Position numbers and translations under genes: made by a program
In this document: in pieces, positions 34,690 through 43,199 of the stretch
How the letters are laid out: every line of letters begins with the position of its first letter
Position numbering within the stretch: position 1 is the stretch's first letter
Source of the DNA: Streptomyces pactum
Lineage (GTDB): Bacteria > Actinomycetota > Actinomycetes > Streptomycetales > Streptomycetaceae
NCBI RefSeq assembly: GCF_002005225.1
Contig: NZ_CP019724.1
Location: 1,922,001-1,986,000, forward strand
Direction of reading: 5' to 3'
DNA: 64,000 nt
Notes under the pieces: generated by a model
What the model was told of the DNA's origin: nothing
Database searches by the model: none
Seen by the model: only the letters and a program-made list of their open reading frames with translations

Positions 34690-35670
34690 GTGGTGGCGGG
34701 ACAGGCTGGGAGACCCCGGGCCAGTGGAGCGCCCGGGGAAGCCGAACTTCTGACCGAGCAGCTGAGGCTGCTGCGGCGGCGCAGCGGAATGACCCTGGCC
34801 ACGCTCGCCGGCCGGACGAGCTACAGCAAGTCGTCGTGGGGGCGTTACCTCAGCGGGAAGGCACTTCCGCCCCGACAGGCAGTGCGGGAATTCGCCCAGG
34901 CGATCTCTGTCAAACCCGACCGCCTGCTCCTTCTGCTGGAGATCGCCGAGCGCGGGCAGCCGGACGGCAAGCCTCCGGAGAGCACCGATCCCGTCGAGCG
35001 CTCCGACGCCTCCGGCACACCGCCGACGGTAGTCACCGGTCCAGATCCCGACCGCGATCCCGATCCCGAACCGGTTTCGAGCACGGGCACCTCCGTGGCC
35101 CCGGACGCGGAGCCGCCCATGACGCAGCCGCCGAAGCAGCCCACCACCTCCGCGACGCTCCGCCGGCCGCGGCGCTGGGGCCTCGCTCTCGGGGCCGCCG
35201 CCACCGGTGTGGGAGCGGCCGTGGGACTGCTCGCGGGAATGCTCATCGGCGCCCCGGCGAGCCAGGGAGAGCCCATGACCAAGGGCAGCCTCACGAAGTG
35301 CAGCGGTTTCGAGTGCCGGAACAAGGACTCCCAGCGCATGGAATGCCACATCGGAGTGTGGACCGCTGCGGCAGCGAAGGTCGACGGCGTCCACCTGGAA
35401 CTGCGCTACAGCCCGCGCTGCGGAGCCGCGTGGGCCAGGATCACCGAGGGCCAGGTCGGGGACACGGCGAGGGTCGAGGGGCCGCACAACCACTCGGCCA
35501 CCCGCTCGATCACCTACGACCGGGACACCTACTCACCCATGGTCGAAGCCCCCTACCCCGCGGCCGCACGCGCCTGCGTGGTCCTCAAGGACGGGGGCAA
35601 GGAGGTCTGCACCCCGCACGGTGGCGCCTCGCCGCTGCCTGCCGCGGTCACCGACGAGAGCAAGCCGTAG
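34690..35670 (+). CDS. XRE-family regulator with transmembrane segment and DUF2690 domain
   Basis: The protein has about 326 residues. An N-terminal helix-turn-helix (LTEQLRLLRRRSGMTLATLAG, SYSKSSWGRYLSGKALPPRQ) is followed by an acidic DPDRDPDPEP linker, one transmembrane helix (LALGAAATGVGAAVGLLAGM) and an extracytoplasmic DUF2690 domain with paired cysteines (KCSGFECRNKDSQRMECH, LRYSPRCGAAWARI). Known relatives are membrane-bound regulators of Streptomyces; the outer domain may sense the cell envelope. Two adjacent GTG starts (34690, 34693) follow GGAGGA. It is divergent from the wall-related gene group and so is a candidate regulator of it. Confidence 0.88.
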   Translation: MVAGQAGRPRASGAPGEAELLTEQLRLLRRRSGMTLATLAGRTSYSKSSWGRYLSGKALPPRQAVREFAQAISVKPDRLLLLLEIAERGQPDGKPPESTDPVERSDASGTPPTVVTGPDPDRDPDPEPVSSTGTSVAPDAEPPMTQPPKQPTTSATLRRPRRWGLALGAAATGVGAAVGLLAGMLIGAPASQGEPMTKGSLTKCSGFECRNKDSQRMECHIGVWTAAAAKVDGVHLELRYSPRCGAAWARITEGQVGDTARVEGPHNHSATRSITYDRDTYSPMVEAPYPAAARACVVLKDGGKEVCTPHGGASPLPAAVTDESKP

Positions 35671-35736
35671 CCACTGGCCGCCCGCGTCCGGACTGACCCT
35701 AGGTTGCGCGGCCGGCCGCAGAGCAACCCTCCCCCG

Positions 35737-36207
35737 CTACAGCGGCGGTCCGCTTCGGCGGTCATCCGCTGTAGCTCCGCCTCGGCCGGGTGCCTCGCCG
35801 GGGCGGTGGTGTCTGGTGTCGCCCGAGGTGGCCAGGTACGGCTCCCGCTCCTCCTCGGCTCCCGGGTCCGGCGGCGGGGGCGGCTCCTGGTGGCCGCCCG
35901 CGCAGGCGGGAGGCTTCATGTGCGGCCTGGAGGCGTGCAGCGTGTTGATCCACTCGGCCTCGGCGAGCTCGCGTCCCGGCGTCTTCTCGCCCGCGTAGGT
36001 GCGCAGCCGGCCCAGGTGGAGGGCGGTGAGCATCTCCCGCGTCCAGCGGTGCCGGTACCAGCAGGGTGGGAGGTCGTTGTGCAGCTCGGCGGTGCGGCGC
36101 AGCCACTGGACCCAGGTGCGCAGTTCGCGCCGGCAGGCCCGACGTTCGGACGGGGCACGATGACCGACCCGGCGCGGCGGTGGCGCTTCGGCCGGTGTCG
36201 GAGGCAC
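35737..36207 (-). CDS. Hypothetical protein resembling DUF4913-type mobile-element proteins
   Basis: The 156-residue frame contains a credible conserved-looking core, LRTWVQWLRRTAELHNDLPP, then CWYRHRWTREMLTALHLGRL. This resembles small proteins (DUF4913-like) common on Streptomyces plasmids and integrative elements. The flanks are Pro/Arg-rich and probably not conserved, and the start (GTG 36207) has no good ribosome-binding site, so the gene may be truncated. A transposase remnant lies just upstream on the other strand. The family assignment is from memory of the motif and is weak. Confidence 0.45.
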   Translation of the reverse strand: MPPTPAEAPPPRRVGHRAPSERRACRRELRTWVQWLRRTAELHNDLPPCWYRHRWTREMLTALHLGRLRTYAGEKTPGRELAEAEWINTLHASRPHMKPPACAGGHQEPPPPPDPGAEEEREPYLATSGDTRHHRPGEAPGRGGATADDRRSGPPL

Positions 36208-36434
36208 TGTGGGCTACAGGGACGCCGGGTGGTTGTCCAGGAAGCGGTGCTCGCGAACTTCCAGGGCATCACCTCATCAACGGGGCTGTTCGATGGATAG
36301 CCTTCCCGCGTGATCCTGGTCTCTTGGTATATCAACGGCTCTACTGGCCACCGCCTGGCGCCCACCGTCGCGCAGGCCCGGAACGCTGTGTCCGCGGCCC
36401 TGGACGCAGAGGCTGCGACAGCTCGAACCCTTGC

Positions 36435-36557
36435 TACGAACGCCTCCCGCAGCACTCCGAAGCACACCTGAACTGGGCACTCATCACCACGATGACCAGG
36501 TGCCTCACCCGCCAGAACCCGCGAACCAGCCAGTGGACGAAACGGCCAGCCGGTTGA
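36435..36557 (+). pseudogene. C-terminal remnant of an IS5-like DDE transposase
   Basis: The plus-strand frame ending at TGA 36555-36557 reads YERLPQHSEAHLNWALITTM, then TRCLTRQNPRTSQWTKRPAG. YERLPQHSEA followed by MTRRLTR is the usual end of Streptomyces IS5-family transposases. Nothing upstream in this frame resembles the DDE core, so only about 41 codons survive. It marks an old insertion or recombination point between the wall-gene group and the methyltransferase gene. Confidence 0.6.
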
Positions 36558-36662
36558 CCTGGCAGGGCTGGTGCTTTTGGCAGCCGAGCAGCGCCTGTGC
36601 GAGCCTGCTGCCACTCCTCCGAAAGGGCTCACCCTGATGCTCGGCATGGTTGTCTGGGACGT

Positions 36663-36690
36663 CCGCTCTCGCGCTTCGACGCGAGAGCGG
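36663..36690 (+). promoter_or_regulatory. Strong hairpin upstream of the methyltransferase gene (1 of 2)
   Basis: CCGCTCTCGCG (36663-36673) and CGCGAGAGCGG (36680-36690) form a perfect 11-bp stem with a six-base loop. It may end transcription from the left or form half of an attenuator with the next hairpin. Confidence 0.5.
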
Positions 36691-36713
36691 TAACGGCCAC
36701 CTGCCTCAACGCA

Positions 36714-36738
36714 CACGCCTGTCCGATGGACAGGCGTG
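36714..36738 (+). promoter_or_regulatory. Strong hairpin upstream of the methyltransferase gene (2 of 2)
   Basis: CACGCCTGTCC (36714-36724) and GGACAGGCGTG (36728-36738) form a perfect 11-bp stem with a GAT loop, 23 bp after the previous hairpin and 68 bp before the start codon. The tight three-base loop suggests a DNA operator or a stable RNA hairpin. Confidence 0.5.
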
Positions 36739-36805
36739 GGTTCACGCCTGCTCCTCGTCGAAGTGCTCTTCGTGCCCCTGCACGTTCGACCACGAGGAGT
36801 ACGTG

Positions 36806-37942
36806 GTGTCCACCATCCACTGGACCGAAAACCACACCCACCAGTCCGCCCGCTGGCACTCCGAGAACGCCGCCCCTCTTCCCCAGCGAACCATCGTCGC
36901 CGACGACCGAACTAAGGCCGACGACGCCTACCGACAGGCGTGCGAAGGAACGGCTCTGCTCTGGCGAGGCGACTTCCACAACGCCCGGCAACTGCTACAG
37001 GCGATGGGCCGCCGCATCGACCGCAAGCCGCCCAGGCTCAGCACGTCCCCGAGCGAGAACTTCCACCTGCACCGACGCAGCAGCAGTCACCGCGCCCGTG
37101 TCCTCGGAAAGCTCCTGGTGCCGTTGGACGACGACTACACCTTGACGTTGCGCCGAGCCCCGAACGTCCGCCAGGCGTGCCTGGAAGCCTACGGCCCCTC
37201 AAAGGGACCCATGGCGGTGTCCCTGCGAGAGCTGCTGGGAGTGATCGGTGCTCACCAGTGGCGCCTGAAAGGGATCGACGTGCCGGCGCTCGGGACTCGC
37301 ATCCACCCCCACTACGGCGTGTTCGCACCCGTCAGAGGCGAGTACGTCGACCTGGTCGCCCACACGCCACTGCCGCCCGCAGCCCGGCACAGTGCCGCCA
37401 CCAGTACGGCATTCGACCTCGGCACCGGAACCGGCGTCCTCGCCGCGGTCCTGGCCCACCGCGGTATCAACCGCGTCATGGCCACCGACATCAGCCCACG
37501 CGCGCTGGCCTGTGCCAGAGAGAACGTCCACCGGCTCGCATTGACCGACCGTATCGACGTGTCGGGCCCCGGCCTGTTCCCCGAAGGCCGCGCCGACCTC
37601 ATCGTTTGCAACCCGCCCTGGCTCCCCGCCCGTCCGACCGGCCCCATCGAACAAGGCGTCTACGACCCGGACAGCACCATGCTCCACAGCTTCCTCGCCG
37701 GACTGCCCGCCCACCTCCGACCAGGCGGCGAGGGCTGGCTCATCCTGTCCGACCTGGCAGAGCACCTCGACCTCCGAACTCGTCAGCAGCTACTCGACGC
37801 CCTCCAGGCAGCACAGCTCCACGTCGTGGGCAAGATCGATACCCAGCCCCGGCACCCACGCTCCCAGGACGCCGCCGACCCACTCCACACAGCACGAAGC
37901 GCCGAGACCACGTCCCTCTGGCGTCTGATCCCGGCACCATGA
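36806..37942 (+). CDS. Class I SAM-dependent methyltransferase with NPPW motif
   Basis: The 378-residue protein starts at GTG 36806, six bases after GAGGAG. The N-terminal half (AYRQACEGTALLWRGDFHNA, LLQAMGRRID) is unassigned. The C-terminal half is an MTS-type methyltransferase: motif I AFDLGTGTGVLAAVLAHRG, MATDISPRALACARENV, and the catalytic NPPW in LIVCNPPWLPARP. NPPW/NPPY enzymes methylate exocyclic or amide nitrogens in DNA, RNA or protein glutamine. The N-terminal part may recognise the target. The substrate is unknown; it stands alone beside a transposase remnant. Confidence 0.88.
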   Translation: MSTIHWTENHTHQSARWHSENAAPLPQRTIVADDRTKADDAYRQACEGTALLWRGDFHNARQLLQAMGRRIDRKPPRLSTSPSENFHLHRRSSSHRARVLGKLLVPLDDDYTLTLRRAPNVRQACLEAYGPSKGPMAVSLRELLGVIGAHQWRLKGIDVPALGTRIHPHYGVFAPVRGEYVDLVAHTPLPPAARHSAATSTAFDLGTGTGVLAAVLAHRGINRVMATDISPRALACARENVHRLALTDRIDVSGPGLFPEGRADLIVCNPPWLPARPTGPIEQGVYDPDSTMLHSFLAGLPAHLRPGGEGWLILSDLAEHLDLRTRQQLLDALQAAQLHVVGKIDTQPRHPRSQDAADPLHTARSAETTSLWRLIPAP

Positions 37943-38322
37943 CCGGCACCCGGGCCAGGCAGCAGCATCGCGCCTCCCAGTTCACCAGGTGAGCACATCC
38001 CGTGGGCGACTTTGCCGCACTCACGGGATGACCAGCCAGAGGCTCGAAAACACCTACTGAAGAGCGTTTTGTCCCGTCAGGGTTGTTCTTATGGCGCTTC
38101 GATGGGCGAATGGGTCTGTGACTGCTGAGGCAAGAGTGGTCAATGCGGCCTGTAAGGCAGGAGACTCCATGCCTCTGCCCGTTTGAGTCGGGTCGCTCCT
38201 GTCTGATCCCAAAGCGCCCCTGGTTGACGCTGTTTGCGCCCTGTGGGCGCGACGTGCACGACGGTACTACCGAAACATGACGGCGCCGACCCTGGACCGC
38301 CGGGCCGGACGGTGCCGCGGCA
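37943..38322. other. Intergenic region with a hairpin, no gene seen
   Basis: This stretch holds the inverted repeat CATCCCGTG (37996-38004) with CACGGGATG (38022-38030), which may terminate the methyltransferase transcript. The remainder is AT-richer than the flanks and shows no frame with coding character. It coincides with the change from accessory genes on the left to ordinary chromosomal genes on the right, so it is a plausible island edge, but I could not find a matching direct repeat. Confidence 0.4.
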
Positions 38323-38976
38323 TCAGCCGCCCGCGTCCACGCTGTTGTCGGGTGCTCCGTCACCGAACGGGGGCAGGTCGCCGCGCTCCACCGGTGCGCT
38401 GGGCGCGGGTTCGGCGGAGGGCAGGAGGCCGGCGGCCTCGGCGGCGTCGGGGCGGTGGGCGGCCAGGGCGGCCTCGCGCAGGACGTCGCGCGGTACGGCG
38501 TCCGCCTCGCCCGAGACGCGCACGACGTGGCCCTCCTCGAGCACGGCGTACTCGTGGCGTCCGGCCCCGGTGCGGTACCAGGCGTCGCCGTCGCGCTCGC
38601 AGGTCGTGCGCTCACCGGACATGTCGCCGACCGGCTGCCCGGGGCAGGTGGCGGCCGTGATCGAGCCCCGGTCGACGGAGAGGCGCAGTTGGGCGCCGGT
38701 CTCGCCGGAGACCCAGGTGGCGGAGAAGCCGTCGTCGCCGAGGACGCCGACGGACTGCCGGGCCAGGCTGAAACCGGGGGCCTCGGTGACGTAGACCAGT
38801 TCGGGCGCGATGCCCAGCGCCTGTGCTCGGGCGTCGAGTTCACCCTGGTCGGCGGCCTCGGCCGACCGCGTGGAGGAGCCGGACGCGGGGTCGGCGTCCG
38901 CCTTCTCGGAGCCGCAGGCGGTGAGCAGCAGCGGGGCCAGCAGCAGCACCGGCAGGACGCGCGTGGGACGAATCAT
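38323..38976 (-). CDS. Lipoprotein of unknown function
   Basis: The 217-residue protein starts MIRPTRVLPVLLLAPLLLTA with lipobox LTAC, so it should be lipid-anchored outside the membrane. The mature part holds a single soluble domain (AQALGIAPELVYVTEAPGFS, TCPGQPVGDMSGERTTCERD, WYRTGAGRHEYAVLEEGHVV) and a Pro-rich tail. Two conserved-looking cysteines may form a disulfide. I do not recognise the family. It is convergent with nothing on its left and divergent from the VOC gene at 39037. Confidence 0.85.
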   Translation of the reverse strand: MIRPTRVLPVLLLAPLLLTACGSEKADADPASGSSTRSAEAADQGELDARAQALGIAPELVYVTEAPGFSLARQSVGVLGDDGFSATWVSGETGAQLRLSVDRGSITAATCPGQPVGDMSGERTTCERDGDAWYRTGAGRHEYAVLEEGHVVRVSGEADAVPRDVLREAALAAHRPDAAEAAGLLPSAEPAPSAPVERGDLPPFGDGAPDNSVDAGG

Positions 38977-39036
38977 GCGGCCATCCTGCCGCACAGGCGT
39001 TCCACAGGTGGGCCGGGCCGCCTACGCTCGGCCGCG

Positions 39037-39666
39037 ATGAGCGCCCTTCCCGCCCTGCTGGACCACCTGGTCCTGGCGACCCCCGATCTCGCGGCCACGG
39101 TCGCCGACTTCACCCGGCGCACCGGTGTCGCCCCCGCGCCCGGTGGTGCGCACCTCGGCCTGGGCACCCGCAACCACCTCGTGGGGCTGGGCGGCACCGC
39201 CTACCTGGAGATCATCGGCCCCGATCCGGACCGGTCCCCGCCGAACGGGCCGCGCCCCGTGTGGCTCGAGCGGCTCACCGCCCCGCGGTTCGTGTCCTGG
39301 GCGATCCGCCCGCCCGAGCTGGACGCGGCGGTGGCGGCGGCCCGGGCACGCGGTCACGATCCCGGCGCGGTACACCGGATGAGCCGGAGCCGCCCCGGCG
39401 GTGCGCTCCTCGAGTGGCGCCTGACCGACGGCGCCCACCCTTCCGGCCTGGTGCCCTTCCTCATCGACTGGGGCACGACACCCCATCCCTCGTCAGGCCT
39501 GCCCGTCACTCCCCTGCTAGCCCTCACCGCGACCGCCCCCGACCCGGCCGTGATCCGCCCGCTGCTGTCCGCGCTCGGCACCGCGCTCCCGCTCACCGCC
39601 GGTCCGACGGGCCTGTGCTGCACGGTGGACACACCGCGGGGGCCGGTGTCGTTCGGCCCGCCGTAA
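39037..39666 (+). CDS. VOC-superfamily (glyoxalase-like) protein
   Basis: The 209-residue protein starts MSALPALLDHLVLATPDL. The beta-alpha-beta-beta-beta layout of the vicinal-oxygen-chelate fold is visible: DHLVLATPDLAATVADFTRR with a metal-ligand His, AHLGLGTRNHLVGLGGTAYLEIIGPD, and GALLEWRLTDG. It resembles the Glyoxalase_3 subgroup. The substrate is unknown. It is a single gene between divergent and convergent neighbours. Confidence 0.85.
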   Translation: MSALPALLDHLVLATPDLAATVADFTRRTGVAPAPGGAHLGLGTRNHLVGLGGTAYLEIIGPDPDRSPPNGPRPVWLERLTAPRFVSWAIRPPELDAAVAAARARGHDPGAVHRMSRSRPGGALLEWRLTDGAHPSGLVPFLIDWGTTPHPSSGLPVTPLLALTATAPDPAVIRPLLSALGTALPLTAGPTGLCCTVDTPRGPVSFGPP

Positions 39667-39686
39667 GAGCGGCGGGGGCCGTCGGG

Positions 39687-40016
39687 TCAGGGGCGGTGCG
39701 CCGCGGCGTCCTTCGTGAGCTGGACGGCAGCGACCAGGCTGAGGCCGGGGGCCGCCTCGCGGAGGACCTTGACGGCCCGCACGGAATCGGCCGGGCCCTG
39801 GTAACCGGCCATGGCGAAGCGTTCGTGGACCCAGCGGGCGCGCAGCTCGGCGTCACAGGCCCCGGCGGCCCGCTCGGCCAGGGCAGCGGCGAGCTCCAGT
39901 CCGGGCCGCTGCTCGGGCGTCGCCTCGGCGAGCGCCTGGCGGATGCCGTGGGCCATGACGTCCGCGTCGCGCAGGACGAGGACGTTGAGTTCCGGTTGTC
40001 TGCCGCGTCCGAACAT
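39687..40016 (-). CDS. Small hypothetical protein (ribosomal L7/L12-like C-terminal fold possible)
   Basis: The 109-residue protein starts MFGRGRQPELNVLVLRDADV. Its second half, AVKVLREAAPGLSLVAAVQL with TKDAAAHRP, resembles the C-terminal L7/L12-like segment that occurs in small actinobacterial proteins (usually IKxVRxxTGLGLKEAK). The likeness is weak. It is convergent with the VOC gene, with a 20-bp gap. Confidence 0.75.
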   Translation of the reverse strand: MFGRGRQPELNVLVLRDADVMAHGIRQALAEATPEQRPGLELAAALAERAAGACDAELRARWVHERFAMAGYQGPADSVRAVKVLREAAPGLSLVAAVQLTKDAAAHRP

Positions 40017-40164
40017 GGAGCCATGATCGGTGCCGAGGCCTGTGCGGTTCAAGTGACTTGAGGAGCTCCTGAGGCACGGACCACCCGGCGGCCCTTCCGG
40101 GCCCGTCCCGCGCGTGTCCGATTCTTTCAAGACCGGTCTCGCGGGCCCTGCCTACGGTGGCCCC

Positions 40165-40569
40165 ATGACCGCACGATTCAACGCCATCAGTCTCATCGTC
40201 GCCGACATGGCCGCCTCCGTGGCCTTCTACCGCCGGCTCGGCTTCGCGTTCCCCGAGGGCGCCGGGGGCCGGCCGCACGCCGAGGCCGGACTGCCGGGCG
40301 GAATCCGGCTGCTGCTCGACACCGAGGAGTCCGTCCGCTCCTTCACGCCCGGGTGGCAGCCGCCGGCCGGCGGCGGTCGGCACTCGCTCGCCCTGCTGTG
40401 CGACACGCCGGCGGAAGTCGACGCGCTGTACGAGGAGCTGACCGGCGCCGGCTGCCACGGCGAGCGCGAGCCCTGGGACGCCGTCTGGGGGCAGCGGTAC
40501 GCCGTCCTGAGCGACCCGGACGGCCACGGCGTCGACCTGTTCGCGCCGCTAGCCGCGTCGGCCCAGTAG
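40165..40569 (+). CDS. VOC family protein (glyoxalase/bleomycin-resistance type)
   Basis: The 134-residue protein starts [20 protein letters not shown]. It has two VOC half-domains ([53 protein letters not shown]). The C-terminal [10 protein letters not shown] is the typical metal-site strand. The gene overlaps the AraC gene on the opposite strand by 21 bp at its 3' end. The substrate is unknown. Confidence 0.9.
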   Translation: MTARFNAISLIVADMAASVAFYRRLGFAFPEGAGGRPHAEAGLPGGIRLLLDTEESVRSFTPGWQPPAGGGRHSLALLCDTPAEVDALYEELTGAGCHGEREPWDAVWGQRYAVLSDPDGHGVDLFAPLAASAQ

Positions 40570-41238
40570 CTCCCCGGGCGCCACGCCCGCCAACTCCCGT
40601 ACGTCCCGCGTCAGATGGGCCTGGTCCGCGTAACCGGACCGGACGGCCGTCTCGGCGAGGGACGTGCCGGCCCGGGCCAGGGCGAGGGCGCGCTGCAACC
40701 GCAGTACGCGGGCCAGCGTCTTGGGCCCGTAGCCGAAGGCGGCCAGCGAGCGGCGGTGCAACTGACGTGCGCTCACGCCCAGTTCGTCGGCGGTGGCGGC
40801 GACCGTGCGGCCCGCGTCGAGGGCGGTCACGACCCGGCGCAGCAGCGGGTCGGGGGGCTCGGTGTCGGCCGCCCGGGACAGCGCCGCCTCCTCCAGGCCG
40901 CTCGCCGGGTCGGGGGCCGCGTTCACCCGTGCGGTCAGGCGCCGCACCCGGGCGGCCGGCCAGAGGTCGGTGAGGTCGACGCGCCGGTCGCGCAGTGCGT
41001 GGGCGGGGACGCCGAGGAGGGCGGGTGCGGTGCCGGGGTAGAGGCGGACGCCCGCCCAGGGGCCGGGTGATCCCCCGGTGGCGTGGGCGCGGGTGTCGGG
41101 GCCCGCGACCAGCAGCCGGCCGTCGTGCCAGAGCAGGTCCATGCAGCCGTCGGGCAGGACACGTCCCGGTCCGGGCGCGGTCGGGGTGTTGGTCCACACC
41201 ACGGCGCCGTTCAGCCGGGAGGCCCGTTCCGCGTACAC
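40549..41238 (-). CDS. AraC-family transcriptional regulator
   Basis: The 229-residue protein begins with a DUF6597-like domain ([40 protein letters not shown]) and ends with an AraC double helix-turn-helix ([40 protein letters not shown]). The start codon is GTG at 41238. It is followed on its left by the convergent VOC gene and lies 10 bp downstream of the second AraC gene, so the two form a leftward pair. Confidence 0.88.
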   Translation of the reverse strand: MYAERASRLNGAVVWTNTPTAPGPGRVLPDGCMDLLWHDGRLLVAGPDTRAHATGGSPGPWAGVRLYPGTAPALLGVPAHALRDRRVDLTDLWPAARVRRLTARVNAAPDPASGLEEAALSRAADTEPPDPLLRRVVTALDAGRTVAATADELGVSARQLHRRSLAAFGYGPKTLARVLRLQRALALARAGTSLAETAVRSGYADQAHLTRDVRELAGVAPGELLGRRG

Positions 41239-41248
41239 GCCTGCCAGG

Positions 41249-42181
41249 CTACGCCGGGGTGCGGTACTCCTGCGGGCTGACGCCGTACACCCGTTTGAAG
41301 GCCGTGGACAGGGCGAACGCGCTGCCGTAGCCGACCTGGCGGGCGATCGCGCCGAGCGTGTCCTGGGTGTCGCGCAGCCGGTCGGCGGCGAGGGCGAGGC
41401 GCCAGCCGGTGAGGTACGCCATCGGGGGTTCGCCCACCAGGTCGGTGAAGCGCCGGGCGAGCGCGGCGCGGGAGACCCCTGCCTCGGCGGCGAGGGACGC
41501 CACCGTCCAGGGGTGCGCCGGGTCGTCCTGGAGCTGCCGCAGCGCCCGGCCGACGACCGGGTCGCCCAGCGCCCGGTACCAGGCGGGCGGCTCGGCCCGC
41601 GGCCCGGCGAACCAGGCGCGCAGAGCGGCGATGACCAGCAGGTCGAGGAGCCGGTCCAGGACGACTTCCTGGCCCGGCTCGTCCCGCGTGACCTCCGTCG
41701 TCAGCAGCGGCGTGAGCGGGCAGTCCCACTGGTCGGAGTCGAGGGACAGCAGCGGCGGCAGGGCGTCCAGCAGCCGGCCGCCGATCTCGCCCCGCACCAG
41801 GTAGGTGCCGATCAGCAGCACCGCGCCGCCGTCGGGACGGTCGCCCCAGGTGCGCACGCCCAGGTCCATCGAGCCGTTGAGGGGGCGTCCGTCGGGGTAA
41901 CCGCACGCGCCGCCCGGAAGGATCACCGCCTGCGGCGGGGTGCCGGGGTCGTCGGCGCAGGTGTACGGGTCCGGGCCGCGCGCGATGGCGAGGTCGCCGG
42001 CCCGCAGCCGCAGCCGGTCCCCCGTGTCCGGCACGATCCAGGCGTCGCCGCGGACCATCAGCATCACCGTCAGGGGCGCCCGGTCCTCGACGCGCACGGC
42101 CCACGGCGGGTCGAAACAGGCGCGGATCATGAACGCGCCACGGGCGCGGGGGCCCTCCAGCAGACCGGCGAGTGCGTCCAT
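41249..42181 (-). CDS. AraC-family regulator with cupin N-domain
   Basis: The 310-residue protein has a cupin_6-type sensor domain ([56 protein letters not shown] segment) followed by the AraC helix-turn-helix pair ([58 protein letters not shown]). It is divergent from the NmrA-like oxidoreductase gene with an 82-bp gap. That layout is typical of a regulator controlling its divergent neighbour. Confidence 0.9.
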   Translation of the reverse strand: MDALAGLLEGPRARGAFMIRACFDPPWAVRVEDRAPLTVMLMVRGDAWIVPDTGDRLRLRAGDLAIARGPDPYTCADDPGTPPQAVILPGGACGYPDGRPLNGSMDLGVRTWGDRPDGGAVLLIGTYLVRGEIGGRLLDALPPLLSLDSDQWDCPLTPLLTTEVTRDEPGQEVVLDRLLDLLVIAALRAWFAGPRAEPPAWYRALGDPVVGRALRQLQDDPAHPWTVASLAAEAGVSRAALARRFTDLVGEPPMAYLTGWRLALAADRLRDTQDTLGAIARQVGYGSAFALSTAFKRVYGVSPQEYRTPA

Positions 42182-42263
42182 GGCGTCACAGCGTAGACGC
42201 ACGCGTATGGGAGCGAGCCCTTCGGCGATGGGAACGTACGGCGCCCGGCAGTTGACTGGAGCC

Positions 42264-43118
42264 ATGACGGACACGAGGACACACGGGGACATGACGGTCG
42301 TGGTGACGGGGGCCTCCGGTCGCACCGGACGACGGGTGGCCGAGGCGGCACGGGCGGCCGGGCTGACGGTGCGGGCGGCGTCCCGGGCGACGGGCTTCGA
42401 CTGGCGGGACCCGTCGACCTGGGCGGACGTCCTGCGCGGCGCCGACGCGGCCTACCTGGCCCACCCGACCGACGTCGGCGCCCCCGACGCCGCCGGGGCG
42501 GTCGGCGCGCTGGCTCGCGAGGCGGCCGGGCTCGGCGTACGGCGGCTGGTGCTGCTGTCGGCGCGGGGTGAGGAGCAGGCGCGGCCCACCGAGGAGGCGC
42601 TGGCCGGGGCGGGCGCGGACTGGACGGTCGTGCGGGCCGCCTGGTTCGCGCAGAACTTCAGCGAGGGCCCGCTGGTCGAGGAGTTGCGGCAGCACGGGGA
42701 GCTGGTCTTCCCCGGCGGTGGGGTCGGGGAGCCGTTCGTGGACCTGCGGGACGTCGCGGACGTGGTGGTGGCGGCGCTGACCTCCGGCGACCGGTATGCC
42801 GGGCGGGTGCTGGAGGTGTCGGGGCCGCGGCTGCTGACCTTCGGGGAGGCGGTCGCCGAGATCGCCGGGGAGACGGGCCGCGCGCTGAGGTACCGCGCCG
42901 TGTCAGCGCACGAGTACGGCGAGAACCTGGCCGGGTTCGGGGTGCCGGAGGAGGAGGCCGCGTTCCTCGTGGAGCTGTTCGGCGCCATGCTCGACGGCCG
43001 CAACGCCCACCTGTCGGACGGCGTCCAGCAGGTGCTGGGCCGTCCGCCGAGGGACTTCGCGGACTTCGTCCGGGACGGGGCGGCGGCGGGGACGTGGCGG
43101 GCGGCGCCCGTGTCGTAG
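42264..43118 (+). CDS. NmrA-like NAD(P)-binding oxidoreductase
   Basis: The 284-residue protein starts MTDTRTHGDMTVVVTGASGR; GASGRTGRRVAE is the atypical Rossmann nucleotide loop of NmrA/HSCARG and quinone-oxidoreductase-2 relatives. Further segments include AAYLAHPTDVGAPDAAGAVG, VRRLVLLSARGEEQ and WFAQNFSEGPLVEEL. It probably binds NADP(H) and acts as a redox enzyme or sensor. It is divergent from a cupin-AraC regulator, which probably controls it. Confidence 0.9.
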   Translation: MTDTRTHGDMTVVVTGASGRTGRRVAEAARAAGLTVRAASRATGFDWRDPSTWADVLRGADAAYLAHPTDVGAPDAAGAVGALAREAAGLGVRRLVLLSARGEEQARPTEEALAGAGADWTVVRAAWFAQNFSEGPLVEELRQHGELVFPGGGVGEPFVDLRDVADVVVAALTSGDRYAGRVLEVSGPRLLTFGEAVAEIAGETGRALRYRAVSAHEYGENLAGFGVPEEEAAFLVELFGAMLDGRNAHLSDGVQQVLGRPPRDFADFVRDGAAAGTWRAAPVS

Positions 43119-43199
43119 CGCCCCCGCCGGGGCAGCGGCGCGCGCCGTTGTCCCGCGGGCCGCCCTTCGCGCTGGACGACGGCGCGGGGTCGGCCGGAT

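Noticed and set aside
36310..36471. A 53-codon ORF starting VILVSWYINGSTGHRLAP
   Set aside because: It has no ribosome-binding site and overlaps the transposase remnant in another frame. There is no supporting family.
38031..38322. A tRNA or attachment site at the accessory/core boundary
   Set aside because: No cloverleaf or CCA-adjacent T-loop (GTTCGAATC) was found, and no direct repeat that would bracket the island was seen.
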